Positions 43,818 to 54,614 of a stretch of DNA of 64,000 bases are shown here, in pieces (the first letter of the stretch is position 1; each line of letters opens with the position of its first letter). The translations under genes were made by a program, and so were the position numbers. The notes under the pieces are model-generated. The model did no database searches. It was not told the origin of the DNA and saw only the letters and a list, made by a program, of their open reading frames with translations. Origin of the DNA: Bedellia somnulentella (taxonomy: Eukaryota > Arthropoda > Insecta > Lepidoptera > Bedelliidae); the NCBI GenBank assembly GCA_963576735.1, contig OY755183.1:16449213-16513212 (forward strand). The letters run 5' to 3'.

Positions 43818-44600
43818 AATAAAAGGAGCAGCCGTATATCTCGGCCCAGTTAAACAGTGTAGTTTTATTTTATATTCACAGAGTAGGTCTGTTCTTTACG
43901 ATATTACCGTAAACTGTGTACTTAGAACGCGTGTTCACACCAACTTGGTAGAAAATCAAGCTGGTTTCTAAAGCGTTAAGGGATAGAAAATTGTTTACTG
44001 TATTTTTGCATGGTTGGGACTCAGATTAAACAGCTGAAATATGAAATGTTATTTGAAATTTAAAGACAAATCGTATTTTAAACATATTGCCCTTCTTTAG
44101 TTATCCTCATAAAAGGGTAGAATCCTAAATAAAAGGAGTAGCAGATATCGTGCAGAGCTTGTAGTTTTATTTTACATTCACAGAGTAGGTCTGTTCTTTA
44201 CGATATTACCGTCAACTGTGTACTTAGGACGCGTGTTCACCAACTTGGTAGAAAATCAAGCTGGTTTCTAAAGCGTTGAGGAATAGAAAATTGTTTACTG
44301 TATTTTCGCATTTTGCTGTGAAGTGTGTCGGCTTAGAATAGCACTACCCCATTTCTTCCGGTGGGTGTACGTAAGAGGCGACTAACGGTATTAGGGCCTT
44401 TAAGGGATTGTTGGGCGATGCGGTTGGAGTTGGAGACCCATCACCAACAACCTTTATTTTACCATCTTTTCCCCACTGAACTTTCCAAAAGTGGCTGACG
44501 AATTTCTAATTCCTTAGCTCTGGCTACCCCTTCTAGGGATTTATAGCCGTGAGTATATGTATGTATGTATGTATTTTCGCATGGTTGGGATTTGAGCTTG
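43818..44600 (+). repeat. local direct duplication, second copy split by a SINE-C
   Basis: 43818-44030 and 44128-44310 (continuing at 44582) share CACAGAGTAGGTCTGTTCTT, CGATATTACCGT, GTGTACTTAG and AAAATCAAGCTGGTTTCTAA, about 302-310 bp apart. The second copy is interrupted at TATTTTCGCA by the SINE-C at 44311. The unduplicated tissue between copies is about 95 bp. Confidence 0.85.
44311..44570 (+). mobile_element. SINE-C, full length, 11-bp target-site duplication
   Basis: GTATTTTCGCA at 44300-44310 and 44571-44581 bracket a complete copy (GTGTCGGCTTAGAATAGC to TATGTATGTAT). The pre-insertion sequence is preserved in the first copy of the local duplication (TATTTTTGCATGG), so this is a filled/empty site pair within one window. 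Confidence 0.95.
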
Positions 44601-44647
44601 AGAGAGAAAAACAGGTGATGTATAATATGTTATTTGTAAACCTTTGT

Positions 44648-44755
44648 TTTTACAATCTTATCACCACATAACTTCCAAAAGTGGCTGAGGATTTCATATT
44701 ACGAAGCTCTTGCGACCCCTTCTAGATTTATAGCCGTGTGCATACACAGTGCATG
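44648..44755 (+). mobile_element. degenerate SINE-C 3' half
   Basis: TTTTTACAATCTTATCACCA, CTTCCAAAAGTGGCTGAGG, CCCCTTCTAGATTTATAGCC. Confidence 0.65.
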
Positions 44756-44805
44756 TATGCTATTTTTACTATGAAAAGATCCTTCACCGCAATCTATTTC
44801 ATCTT

Positions 44806-45232
44806 CATAGCTCAGTGGAAATTTCTCAGTGGGTTTGACTCAATACTCAATACTCAATCGTTTATTGCATTCATCAATGTGTATAACAGTTCTTATTTAT
44901 AGATAAATTCATTCATTCATTCTACATTGAAGACCCGGTGGGGCACAGCAATTTCTTATATCTAAGTTATGACTCCTGAGTTGGGCCTACACCAACGTGG
45001 CTTTTCTTAAGTCTTATGTGGTTATTTAGCAAGGTGGTTAAGAGGTAAGGAAAACATCGTGAGGAAACCCACGTGACTGAGTTGTTCTAGGGCAGGTATA
45101 GTTTATTCGTATAAAACTGCGATGGGCCTGCCTCCTATCACGTGGATGCACTACCCTAACAAAACGTGTCTACTCTGCACACGGGACATATAGGCCACGT
45201 GATGTCCAGAAGTATTTACTCTTTGTCTCTGA
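44806..45232 (+). mobile_element. SINE-A interrupted by another insertion
   Basis: A 5' piece (CATAGCTCAGTGG) is separated by about 130 bp (including ACTCAATACTCAATACTCAA and a CATT microsatellite) from the main body that resumes at GAGTTGGGCCTACACCAACG and runs to CCACGTGATGTCCAGAAG. Confidence 0.7.
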
Positions 45233-45685
45233 CATATTTATGACATACTTAGATTTCACGTCACGATAGCGTTCGGGTCGGGTAGATCGAAATAATATCT
45301 AATTCGTGCTTAGCTATTTAATTTTCGCTATAATTGTTAAAAAGCATAGAAATAAACCATAAATGGTTGTAAATTGTTGTAAAGTGCGTATTTCATCCAC
45401 ACAAGTGTTATCTTAGAGTAATATTAAGTGAATGTGACAAAATAAGTGATTAAAGTTTGTGACGTTTTAACGGCTGAAACCAAACAAAGGAAAACATCGC
45501 TAGATAGGAAAACCCTTGCCGAGTAAACCAGCTAAGTAAATTTATGTATTTTTGAACAATAATAGGTATTTCAATTTAATAAAAATCCTATATTAGTTAT
45601 AAAACAACGGTCTTCATTTGATCACCGCTTCAACTAAGTAAGAGTGAGACAAATAGCTGGTTTCTTATTACTTACTATCTTTCAA

Positions 45686-45706
45686 ACACGGGTTCGATTC
45701 CCGTTA
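45686..45706 (+). promoter_or_regulatory. T-arm/B-box-like sequence in the LINE 5' leader, copy 1
   Basis: ACGGG-TTCGATT-CCCGT is a perfect 5-bp T-stem with 7-base T-loop and contains an exact pol III B-box (GGTTCGATTCC, 45691-45701). A TAGCTGG stretch about 40 bp upstream only weakly resembles an A-box. It is kept in copy 2. Confidence 0.55.
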
Positions 45707-46124
45707 TTAATTATTATAGTTTATAATTATATATACTTTTCTTTTCTTTATATTAAGTGAATTTATCATATAAAAATCTTTTTCTACTGAGCTATTTAAT
45801 CGCATTCCTTCACTTATTATTATAATATTAGGTACTTATTAGAATTTGTGAGTACAAATTGTTTGTCGTAAAGGATATAATAAATAGTAAAACGTTAATA
45901 TTTAAAACTAAATTAGGGTAGTGATAACACTCGGTGTCATATTTTGAGTGTTACATTTATGATTACATTGTTTAGTTAATAGAAAACAAACGATAAATAA
46001 TAACTTTATATCTTTGTTGTAAGTAGGCGCTTGTGTGGATCGAAATATTTTAGTATTAGGATTATCGTTCGCTATAGTAACGCTTTAAACTAGTATATAA
46101 TATTAAGACTGTTCGTTTCGTAAA

Positions 46125-47460
46125 ATGGACTCGATTACAACTCGTAGAATGGCTGCCGAACAAAAATATGAAAAATTAAAAAGAGAGTTAAATGATGCAG
46201 AACAATTAAAAAATAGGCTTTTAGAAGAACGGGACGAAAACGTTTTAGCTATTCGTAATTTAAAGTTGAAAAATAGTAATCTTTTAGAAAAAATTGTGTT
46301 GCTTCGTGAATCTTACGACATTTCTCAAGTGGAATTAGAAAACCAGCAGATATTAATATTAAAGCATGAGGATCAGTGCGCAAAGCATGAAGTAGCTTTA
46401 GAGCGAATTCATATTCTGAATGAGCAGTTGGCAGAGGCACACGCTCAATTGGCGGAATTCCATAGAATAAAGAATATTCACGAAGACTCTCACGCAGTTT
46501 CTTTATGTGCCGAACTTGAGGCAGAATCATTATCTTCTATGACCTCTTTTAAATATTCAAAAACTTTCAGTCGTAAACAGTGTAAAAAATATAAATTAGT
46601 TAAAAAACGTATATACAACACAAAGAAAAGTCTTATAAGTATGAAAAATAGTATAAAATTCATAAACAAGTCTTACAGAAAAATTGATTTACTAAACCAA
46701 ATAGATAGTTTGAATGATAAACTGAGTGAGCTGATTGTTAGTCAGGAAGATCTGCATTTAAGATACAAACATATCTGCAGTCTTATAGACAAAGAGACGG
46801 TTACTCTGAATAGTCATATTTTCTCAAATAGCGTTATATCTCAATCACCCCAACCAATTAATGGGATTACATTACCAACTGTTAGCACGCCGCCGGCGCC
46901 ACCGGCAAACAGAACATTAGTATTTTCGGATGGCATGGCCGTAGGTTTTGGCGAAATACTATCGAAGTATCTTAATCAGCAGGTCATTAACCATTGCTAT
47001 ACGGGTGCAAACTTTAATTATATAGTAGAACGAATATTATTAGGCACTTATGACGAATATACATGTCGTACTGGTCGGCAATAGTATAGGATTAAATAAG
47101 TATTTATTAAATAAAAGTTTAAATAAACTTTTGGAAATACAAAAAATATATAAATGTAAATTTATATTTTGTACCTTTCCATACTTACTTAATATGGATA
47201 AGCAGAATGACAATATTCATATTATGAATAATCTAATATGTCACGTGACATGTTGTCAAAGCGACAATTTATTTTGTTTGGATTTGAATAAGTTTTTACC
47301 TTATTCAAATTCTCGACTGGGTACTGTATACATACCCTTAAATCAAAAGCGGAACATTGCTAAATTATTAGCATATAATATATCTGACCCCCATATATTT
47401 AATATAAGGGGAAACTTACTTCTAGTATGCGATGGTGGAAGCCATAATTTAAACTTTTAA
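46125..47460 (+). pseudogene. LINE ORF1, frameshifted by a 5-bp deletion
   Basis: Encodes the same protein as the intact ORF1 of copy 2 up to about residue 314. There it lacks the five bases ACGAT present in copy 2 (after GAATATACA, near 47065). The frame then runs into TAG at 47082-47084, and the remaining 130 residues continue in another frame (47050-47460). A separate in-frame 3-bp difference (MDKQN against MKQN) lies further on. The coiled-coil part is intact; the C-terminal part of the SGNH-like domain is cut off. Confidence 0.9.
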
Positions 47461-47468
47461 GAGTGACA

Positions 47469-50444
47469 ATGGAAGAGCCTCCTGTCGTCCTTAAGTCGTC
47501 ACCTAATATCAATATTGTAAACAAGGAAGGAGGTTCTTCTGGCAATTTAACTAAAAAGAATACTTTACAAGGAGTCTCCCAGTTTAAACTTGTATGTCAA
47601 AATACTCAGGGGTTTTCTTGTAAAGAATTAGAAATTGAATTATTTTTGGAAAAATATGAAATAGATTGTTTATGTGTTACTGAACACTGGCTTAAGAATT
47701 GCGAACTCATATTTGGTTTTGAAAACTATTATTTAGCTAGCAACTACTGCCGCGATTCTAAAGCCTGTGGTGGCTCCGCTATATTTTTAAAAAATAATAT
47801 TAAATCAAAAATTCGTAATGATATTGTACAGTTAAGCGTTGAGCAAGTCGTGGAATTATCCTGCATAGAGTTAAAAAACTATTTCTTAATATGTGTGTAT
47901 CGACCCCCTTATAACCAAAATTATGATAAATTCGAAAATGTAATGGAAGATGTATTAGGCAAAGTTTTCAGGAATAAAAAACGTATAATAATATGTGGAG
48001 ACTTCAATGTGGATCTCCTACAAGACAGTCATCTTAAAACACGATTGATGAGTTTATTCCAATCGTTCAATTTAGAAAATTTATTCTTGGAACCGACTAG
48101 AATCAAAACATGCTTAGATAATGTATTTACTAATGCAGATTTTTCAAGTAAAAGTGTTATAAATAAACTAAAGTCTGATCACAGCGGCCTTTTTGTTAGC
48201 TTTCCTCTAGAGATACCAGAACCAAAAATTGTTATTAAAAAAAGGCATATTACTGCCAGTAAAGTAGAAAAATATATAAATATAATAAGCTCTAAGTTGC
48301 CCACATGTACAATTAATAAAAACTCAAATACTAGCTATGATATCTTTTATAATGTTCTGATAAATGAGTTTAATGAAATTTTTAATGTAAAAAATGTAAC
48401 TATTACCAGTAAATTTAAGTTTTGTGAGTGGGCAACACCAAGTATTTATAGATCAAGAGAAAAACTCTTCGATTTATATGATCAAAAAGCTTATAGTAAT
48501 AATAATGAATTGAGTGAATATGTAAAAAAATACTCAAAAATATTTAATAAAGTATGTAAAGAGGCTAAAGCCAGATACCTAAGCCGACGTATCCGAACAT
48601 CCGATAATAAAGTTAAAACAGTGTGGAATATTATCAACACCCAAACAGGCCGAGGTAAACCATGTGATCAGGAGTTCTGTGTTCGATCTGATAAAGGTCT
48701 GACTACCTCTAATGAGGAAATCTCTTGTATTTTTGAAAAATATTTTACTGACATACCATCAAAAACAACTGAATATTTAAACACATCGGTTATAAAAGCT
48801 CAACACTTGTTACAACAAAATGTTGATAGGTGCGAAACTTTGTTTTGTTTTAAAGATGTCAGCCCTACAGATATCGAAAAATGTTTTAAATCATTTAAAC
48901 TAAAAAGTTCTGAAGACATTTGGGGTATGTCAGTGAAATTTTGCCATAATTTTATTGTAACTTTGGCTCCATATTTAGCAGATATATTTAATGAATGTAT
49001 AAGAAATAAAATCTTTCCAAATCTCATGAAGCATAGTAAAATTGTACCACTTCTTAAATCCGGAGGAGATAAAATTAGTCCTGATGGTTATAGACCAATA
49101 TCAATTCTGCCAGTTTTAAGTAAAATATTCGAAAAACTAATGTTCAATCAAATGCTTTTGCATTTCGCTTCAAACAAATTGTTTCATCCAAAACAATTTG
49201 GCTTTACGAAGGGCCGCTCTACCACCGATGCAGGCGTTGCCTTAATGAAACACATTTTTGATTCGTGGGAACGCAAAAATGATGCTATTGGTTTGTTTTG
49301 CGATCTTACGAAGGCATTTGATTGTGCAGATCATGAAATCCTTTTTATTAAATTAGAACATTATGGCATACAAGGTGACGCACTTAAATTAATAAAGTCT
49401 TACTTTTCGGATCGGATACAGAAAGTGCAAATCAATAATGCAATATCACCTGGAACTCATGTAAAAATGGGTGTTCCGCAGGGTTCTATTTTGGGCCCAT
49501 TTTTATTTTTAGTTTATATTAATGATTTGCCGTTCATGGTCGAGAAAATGTCCGAGATAGTGTTATTTGCTGATGATACTTCTTTAGTATTTGACGTTGA
49601 AAGAAATAATCAGAATATTGACGAGGTGAATAACACGGTTTCACAGATTCAAACATGGTTTGCTTCCAATAATCTTGTACTGAATGGTAAAAAAACCAAA
49701 TGCATTAAATTTGTATTACCTAATGTTAGGTGCGTTGATAACGAAATAATTTTAAATAATGAAAAGTTAGTATTTTCGGATAACACAGTTTTCTTAGGGA
49801 TAACTCTGGACTCCAAGCTCCAATGGGGACCCCACATTAGCTCACTAGCTGGCAGGCTAAGTAGTGCTGCATATGCCGTTAGGAAAATAAGACATTTGAC
49901 AGATGTACAGACAGCTCGATTAGTTTATTACAGCTATTTTCATAGTGTAATGTCTTACGGTATTTTACTCTGGGGCAGAGCAGCTGATGTTGGTTCCATA
50001 TTTATTCTCCAAAAGAGAGCAATAAGAGCTATATACAATTTGAGATCCCGAGATTCCCTGAGGGAATTGTTTAAAACAATAAATATAATGACACTGCCAT
50101 GTCAATATATTTATGAAAATATTATGTATGTAAGAAAGAATCAGGCCTCTTTTGTGAAAAATTGTGACAGACATATTCGAAACCTGAGAGACAACAATAA
50201 AATATCAGTACCAAAATACAGATTGTCAAAAGTAAATACATCTTTCATGGGGTTATGCGTAAAAATGTATAATAAAATACCTGAGGACATTTTAAATTTA
50301 ACAGAAACAAAATTCAAAGCAGCAGTTAAAAGAAATCTTAGTTCGAAAGCCTATTACAATGTCAATGATTACATTAATGATGAAGTGGCTTGGTGTCATC
50401 AGGGCTCTGTGCAGGATGTTTCCGGGCTAACACCAAAATTGTAA
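47469..50444 (+). CDS. LINE ORF2, copy 1: APE endonuclease and reverse transcriptase, 991 aa
   Basis: The start is the first ATG (MEEPPVVLK), 8 bases after the ORF1 stop; an upstream GTG in frame is not needed. Endonuclease motifs are CQNTQGFS, VTEHWL, VYRPPYN, CGDFNVDLL (about 176) and SDHSG (about 236, catalytic His). Reverse transcriptase motifs are YRPISILPVLSKIFEKL, KQFGFTKGRST, DLTKAFDCADH (about 611), GVPQGSILGPFLF (about 667) and LFADDTSLVF (about 700, catalytic Asp pair), then FLGITLDSKLQW. There is no zinc knuckle or RNase H beyond this. The frame is uninterrupted, so the enzyme could be active although ORF1 of this copy is broken. Motif style places it in the jockey superfamily near CR1-like clades. 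Confidence 0.95.
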   Translation: MEEPPVVLKSSPNINIVNKEGGSSGNLTKKNTLQGVSQFKLVCQNTQGFSCKELEIELFLEKYEIDCLCVTEHWLKNCELIFGFENYYLASNYCRDSKACGGSAIFLKNNIKSKIRNDIVQLSVEQVVELSCIELKNYFLICVYRPPYNQNYDKFENVMEDVLGKVFRNKKRIIICGDFNVDLLQDSHLKTRLMSLFQSFNLENLFLEPTRIKTCLDNVFTNADFSSKSVINKLKSDHSGLFVSFPLEIPEPKIVIKKRHITASKVEKYINIISSKLPTCTINKNSNTSYDIFYNVLINEFNEIFNVKNVTITSKFKFCEWATPSIYRSREKLFDLYDQKAYSNNNELSEYVKKYSKIFNKVCKEAKARYLSRRIRTSDNKVKTVWNIINTQTGRGKPCDQEFCVRSDKGLTTSNEEISCIFEKYFTDIPSKTTEYLNTSVIKAQHLLQQNVDRCETLFCFKDVSPTDIEKCFKSFKLKSSEDIWGMSVKFCHNFIVTLAPYLADIFNECIRNKIFPNLMKHSKIVPLLKSGGDKISPDGYRPISILPVLSKIFEKLMFNQMLLHFASNKLFHPKQFGFTKGRSTTDAGVALMKHIFDSWERKNDAIGLFCDLTKAFDCADHEILFIKLEHYGIQGDALKLIKSYFSDRIQKVQINNAISPGTHVKMGVPQGSILGPFLFLVYINDLPFMVEKMSEIVLFADDTSLVFDVERNNQNIDEVNNTVSQIQTWFASNNLVLNGKKTKCIKFVLPNVRCVDNEIILNNEKLVFSDNTVFLGITLDSKLQWGPHISSLAGRLSSAAYAVRKIRHLTDVQTARLVYYSYFHSVMSYGILLWGRAADVGSIFILQKRAIRAIYNLRSRDSLRELFKTINIMTLPCQYIYENIMYVRKNQASFVKNCDRHIRNLRDNNKISVPKYRLSKVNTSFMGLCVKMYNKIPEDILNLTETKFKAAVKRNLSSKAYYNVNDYINDEVAWCHQGSVQDVSGLTPKL

Positions 50445-50616
50445 TGGACGTTAAAAAAAGATGTGTGTTGACGAGTTTCTTACGGGTTCTTCTCTCAACA
50501 AAACACCTTCCGAATCCGAAGTAAACTTAGTATTAAGTTAAAAATTTGACGTTCAAAAAACAAAGATTTATCTTTTTATTTTGAAATAAATGATTATTTT
50601 TTTTTTTTTTTTTTTT

Positions 50617-51077
50617 CACCTTTATGCCTAGCTTAACAAAAATTTAGGTTTAAAGGGAACATAAGCTTTAGATAAGGATTAGTTTTAAGTCGCGATGCAA
50701 TAGTTAATGACTTTATGTGAGTATTTACAGAAAATTAACAATAACTTCATGGTTTTCTAGAAACAGTTTTCTAGAGCTTATTTGTCTACGATAAGGTGTT
50801 GTAGTTAAACCTTTTATTGTGTTTGCTTTGTTCTCAAATAGGGTCCAGTTATTAGTTAGCCTACTTTCATAAAATGGAGTTAATTTTTAGTTTGTCACGC
50901 TTCATATGAAAATTCGTTTCACTTTCTACAAATCATAATTAGGTTGTATATAGATCAATAATCAATAAAACAATAATTTTTATTGAGCATAAAGTTAACA
51001 ATGGTACACCGGACTCCCCTTTTAAGTTGTAAAACCTATGTTAGGGGAGACCACTCTTTCGGAGACACTACAAATTT
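50617..51077. other. no recognised feature
   Basis: Unique DNA between LINE copy 1 and the next SINE-C. Confidence 0.4.
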
Positions 51078-51329
51078 GTACATACATACATACATATACT
51101 CACGGCTATATTTCCCTAGAAGGGGTAGCCAGAGCTAAGGAATTATAAATTCCTCAGCCACTTTTGGAAGTTGAGTGGGGGAAAAGATGGTAAAAATAAA
51201 GGTTGTTGGTGATGGGTATCCAACCGCATCGCCCAAAAATCCAATAAAAAGCCCCAATACCCTTTGTCGTCTCGTACGACACCCATGGGTAGAAAGGGGT
51301 AGCGACATTCTAAGCCGGCACTACACGGT
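51078..51329 (-). mobile_element. SINE-C, full length, reverse (TGCCGG subgroup)
   Basis: TACATACATACATATACTCA to AAGCCGGCACTACACGG, with CACCCATGGGTAGAAAGGGG. Confidence 0.9.
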
Positions 51330-52209
51330 TAATTTGTGCTTATCTTATATGCAATCTTTAGGGATAGGATTATAAATATAGTTTTTATTATTTATTAGTA
51401 AAATAAATGCTCAAATATATTTATTGGCCCTTATCGTTAAAATGATAAATCACAGTCACACTCACTGCGAAGAGCACAGCGTTAGAATGTCTCTTTACAC
51501 TATTGAAACAAACCTTCTAAAAAAACACATGAATTAAGAAAACCAAACTAGAAGCGAGGACCATTGATATGAGGATAATTCAAAATTAAATCGTAATGTG
51601 CCTGAATGGCTACAAATTAAATATTATCTGTGCTATGAAAATCAATGCACGTTGTTTTGAAGTTAGGTGACGGCATTTGTATTTTAGGATGTCTGTAACG
51701 CTAAGAATAACTTATAAAATACTTCCAATCGGCATTCCGCGCTTATTCCAGTTATCTATCTCTAAGTGAAAAACGCATAAAAAACTTAGCAAAAAGGTCG
51801 GCATAGTAGACATAACCTAACTTAGTTTCCCGCGCGCCCACACACCGCACGCATGCGCGATGCAATCTTATACCATCTAAGGCAAACAACGAATAAATAA
51901 GTACAAATAGTGAATACATGTTCTGCCTGTCTTTACCCACCTGCTTTGCATACGATTTGTGACTTAGAAAATACACTCCACTCCAATTATATGCTAAAAT
52001 GAACGTAGAGCTAGACTTTCCAAAGTCATTATGAAGAACAATATATAATAATAGTCGACATTCGTGGTTGGAATTTGTGGAACTTATTTACTACACGATG
52101 TCTTAGTCTCTTGATGGAAAGTTAAACATTCAAATTGTATATTTTCCTTTAACTTATGATTTTTTTGAAAAAACTTGATATTCTTAAGTAAAGGTTCTTA
52201 ATAAGTTCT
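51330..52209. other. no recognised feature
   Basis: Unique DNA. A GC-rich spot near 51828-51868 (CCCGCGCGCCCACACACCGC) falls in a 74-codon reverse frame without motifs. Confidence 0.4.
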
Positions 52210-52452
52210 TGCTGTGTAGTGTCGGCTTAGAATAGCACTACCCCATTTCTTCCGGTGGGTGTACGTAAGAGGCGACTAACGGTATTGGGGCTTTTAAGAG
52301 ATTTTTGGGCGATGCGGTTGGAGACCCATCACCGAAAACCTTTATTTTACCATCTTTTCCCCACTCAACTTTCCAAAAGTGGCTGAGGATTTTCTAATTC
52401 CTTAGCTCTGGCTACCCCTTCTAGGGATTTACAGCCGTGAGTATATATGTAT
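52210..52452 (+). mobile_element. SINE-C, full length (TGTCGG subgroup)
   Basis: TTGCTGTGTAGTGTCGGCTT to GCCGTGAGTATATATG. Very close to the 44311 copy. Confidence 0.9.
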
Positions 52453-52485
52453 ATGTCTTAAGTAAATGAAAACATTGAAGCAGAG

Positions 52486-52650
52486 TAGCCGTGTATTTTT
52501 TTAGGCTTTGAATTACACTATCCAATCTCTTACCGTTGGTGTCACGTGATGTGAGGCGTCTAAAGATATAGGTTTTTAGGGCTTTATACTTTGTGGCTGG
52601 ATACTTCTCCCTTCATTAAAATCATCATAGCCCATATATGTCCCTACCCA
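52486..52650 (+). mobile_element. degenerate SINE-C 5' part
   Basis: GTAGCCGTGTATTTTTTTAG, AATTACACTATCCAATCTCT and GTGAGGCGTCTAAAGATATA. Confidence 0.45.
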
Positions 52651-52747
52651 GGGGTTGATTTTGCCATAGTTCAATGCGGCTGACATAAGGCAACATAGTA
52701 TAAGAAGTATTTATGTATTGGAAAATTACAGTATATTTTTGTGTAGT

Positions 52748-52992
52748 GCCGTGTAGTGCCGGCTTTGAATGTCGCTACCCCTTCCTACCCACGGGTGTCG
52801 TAAGAAGCGACTAAGGGTATTGGGGCTTTTTATTGGATTTTTCGGCGATGCGGTTGGAGACCCATCACCAAAAACCTTTATTTTACTATCTTTTCCCCAC
52901 ATAACTTCCAAAAGTGGCTGAGGAATTTATAATTCCTTGGCTCTGGCTACCCCTTCTAGGGAATTGCAGCCATGAGTATATGTATGTATGTA
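52748..52992 (+). mobile_element. SINE-C, full length (TGCCGG subgroup)
   Basis: GCCGTGTAGTGCCGGCTTTG to GCCATGAGTATATGTATGTA. The start unit GTGTAGTGCC is doubled. Confidence 0.9.
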
Positions 52993-53630
52993 TTTTTTAT
53001 TACGTGTTTGTTCACTTTTGTACCGTCTATACACATTCCCACTATTGCAAATAGTAGCCGGGACCAACTGTTAAACGTGCCCTCCAAAGCACGGAATCAT
53101 GTTACCACAAACTTAGTATTCTCTACTCTTTATTCTATGCATATTACGTTTCAGCTAATAAGTGATTCAATAAATAACTGGGTTGAAACTTACGAATTGG
53201 GTTTTGTGGGTTACCCTCTTACTTACCTAAGTTGTAACTTAAGATTGTTAATTTTAGCAGTTTTTTTTATAATCACATGTTTGATTAAACTGTTTCTGTT
53301 TGTTACAGGTAATATAATATTTATGTTATAAACAAGGAAATAAATGGACGTATGACAAAAATCGTAAGTAATTTGACATTGATTGATATTATATGCTGAA
53401 AATGGTTATGAACAAAAATAATAAAGTACTATTTTTAAAAATCATGGGTTGCTTTGTAATTGAAAAATTTGGCATATTGCGCCCCATACTGTTTTCACAA
53501 TAATACTAGTACTTTTTGTTTATTCCGTGTGTTTTTTGACATTAAAAGTGAGTTTTTTGTAATTTTAAAACATTATCAAAGTATTATATTTTATTTCCTC
53601 CCAGATCAGCTTTTACATGTAAAATATTAT
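52993..53630. other. no convincing feature
   Basis: A 119-codon plus-strand frame (52972-53331) starts inside the SINE-C tail and is hydrophobic only because of AT-rich codons; I do not accept it. The rest is unrecognised. Confidence 0.4.
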
Positions 53631-53963
53631 AATCCGGTCAATTTATACATTCAAGGTTACATAAATTCATAAGAAGCTGAAAATTGGCACAATTGTTCAA
53701 AACATGATTATAAATAAAACCTCAAAAGTCCCCATCGTTCCGAGGTGTGCTAAAAATTTTACACGAGGTCAAAGGTCAAAAAAATTAGTTTTTTGCGATT
53801 TTAAGCGAAACGGTGAGTTTTTCGCAAAATTACCCCTGTACAAAATTGTAGATCAGAAAATTCTCTACAAAAAAGATATCAATATTTTTTTTCCTAAAAG
53901 CCACCATTTTGAAGATATAACGCGTTGAAAAGTTCGATCATTGGTAATCTTCATACTTTGCAC
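53631..53963 (+). repeat. left inverted repeat arm
   Basis: Continuous, uninterrupted version of the arm. It aligns with the split right arm at a high identity, with a length difference near the outer end (the right arm has GGCCTAAAATAAGGAGG inserted). Confidence 0.8.
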
Positions 53964-54149
53964 ACGTTTCCACGCCACCTATGAGGTAGTGTACTTGTGT
54001 ACTACTAGCGCGTTTTATTTTAACGTAGTATCCCCTGTAGGCCTATTCCACGGGTCTGCAGTGATTTTATTTGTTTTAAAACTATTGTAAAATATTATTG
54101 TACATATCAGTTGGTTAAAATAATGGCGGTGTAATTGAAAATGAAATGA

Positions 54150-54614
54150 TTAATATTCCTCGTCTGATTCGTAATTTTCCCGGATTACTGTTTCTTGTTC
54201 TTCGTCTTCTTCTTGTTCTTCTTCCTGTTCTTCTTCTTTTTCTTCTATTTCATAGATCAACTGTCCCACTAGCGATTCCTCATTGGTATCATATGAGTCT
54301 TCTAGATTAGCTGACTCAACATTAGAGCACGATCGGCCTTGGCAGTTTGTGCATGCCAGGGAACAAAACAGTCCAACTTTTCTGCATCCACATTTAGCAT
54401 TACAACCTTTTTTACAGTTGCAAAATATTGAGTTGAGAAGTTTCTCAGGTGCTGGTGGAAGTAAAGTTAGAACTGGCTCTAATGTATTGTCGACCAACTT
54501 CCAACCCCAGTCTTTAGGGTCCAGCTGATTACCAAGCCACACTTGAACTTGGTAATATACCCGAAATAAATGTTGGTGAGCAGCTACTGAGGTGAGGTTG
54601 GAGGTAAAGAACAT
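54150..54614 (-). CDS. CXC (tesmin/TSO1-like) cysteine-rich protein with acidic tail, 154 aa, transposon-borne
   Basis: Residues about 15-50 contain RVYYQVQVWLGNQLDPKDWG, a block I recognise as lying just before the cysteine-rich end in a family of uncharacterised metazoan proteins. Next comes TLLPPAPEKLLNSIFCN and one cysteine array CNCKKGCNAKCGCRKVGLFC, then CTNCQGRSC. The spacing (CxC-x4-C-x3-CxC-x6-C-x3-C-x2-C-x5-C) resembles a single CXC zinc/DNA-binding repeat. The last 40 residues are almost all E, D and Q. It lies inside the inverted-repeat element and starts 38 bp from its right arm. Family members are usually much longer, so this is probably a C-terminal remnant with a new start codon. 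Function unknown; DNA binding is inference. It may be untranslated. Confidence 0.6.
   Translation of the reverse strand: MFFTSNLTSVAAHQHLFRVYYQVQVWLGNQLDPKDWGWKLVDNTLEPVLTLLPPAPEKLLNSIFCNCKKGCNAKCGCRKVGLFCSLACTNCQGRSCSNVESANLEDSYDTNEESLVGQLIYEIEEKEEEQEEEQEEDEEQETVIRENYESDEEY

Larger units (their letters stand above)
45513..50616 (+). mobile_element. two-ORF LINE (jockey/CR1-like group), copy 1
   Basis: Nearly identical to copy 2 from CCCTTGCCGAG onward. It consists of a 5' leader of about 0.6 kb, ORF1 (46125-47460, frameshifted), ORF2 (47469-50444), and a 3' end with AATAAA followed by a run of 20 T. The 5' limit is uncertain: 45240-45512 shows no match at copy 2 and may be extra 5' leader (GGAAAACATCGCTAGATAGG) or flank. 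ACC sits next to both ends, so a very short target-site duplication is possible. The tail is T-rich, not poly-A. Confidence 0.9.

Noticed and set aside
48800..50174. Antisense frames inside LINE ORF2 (and the matching ones in copy 2)
   Set aside because: Shadows of the coding strand, duplicated only because the LINE is.
47463..50444. ORF2 start at the in-frame GTG (47463; 56618 in copy 2)
   Set aside because: An ATG lies two codons later and is the natural eukaryotic start.
52972..53331. 119-codon frame rich in hydrophobic residues
   Set aside because: Starts in a SINE-C tail; hydrophobicity follows from AT-rich codons; no family signal.
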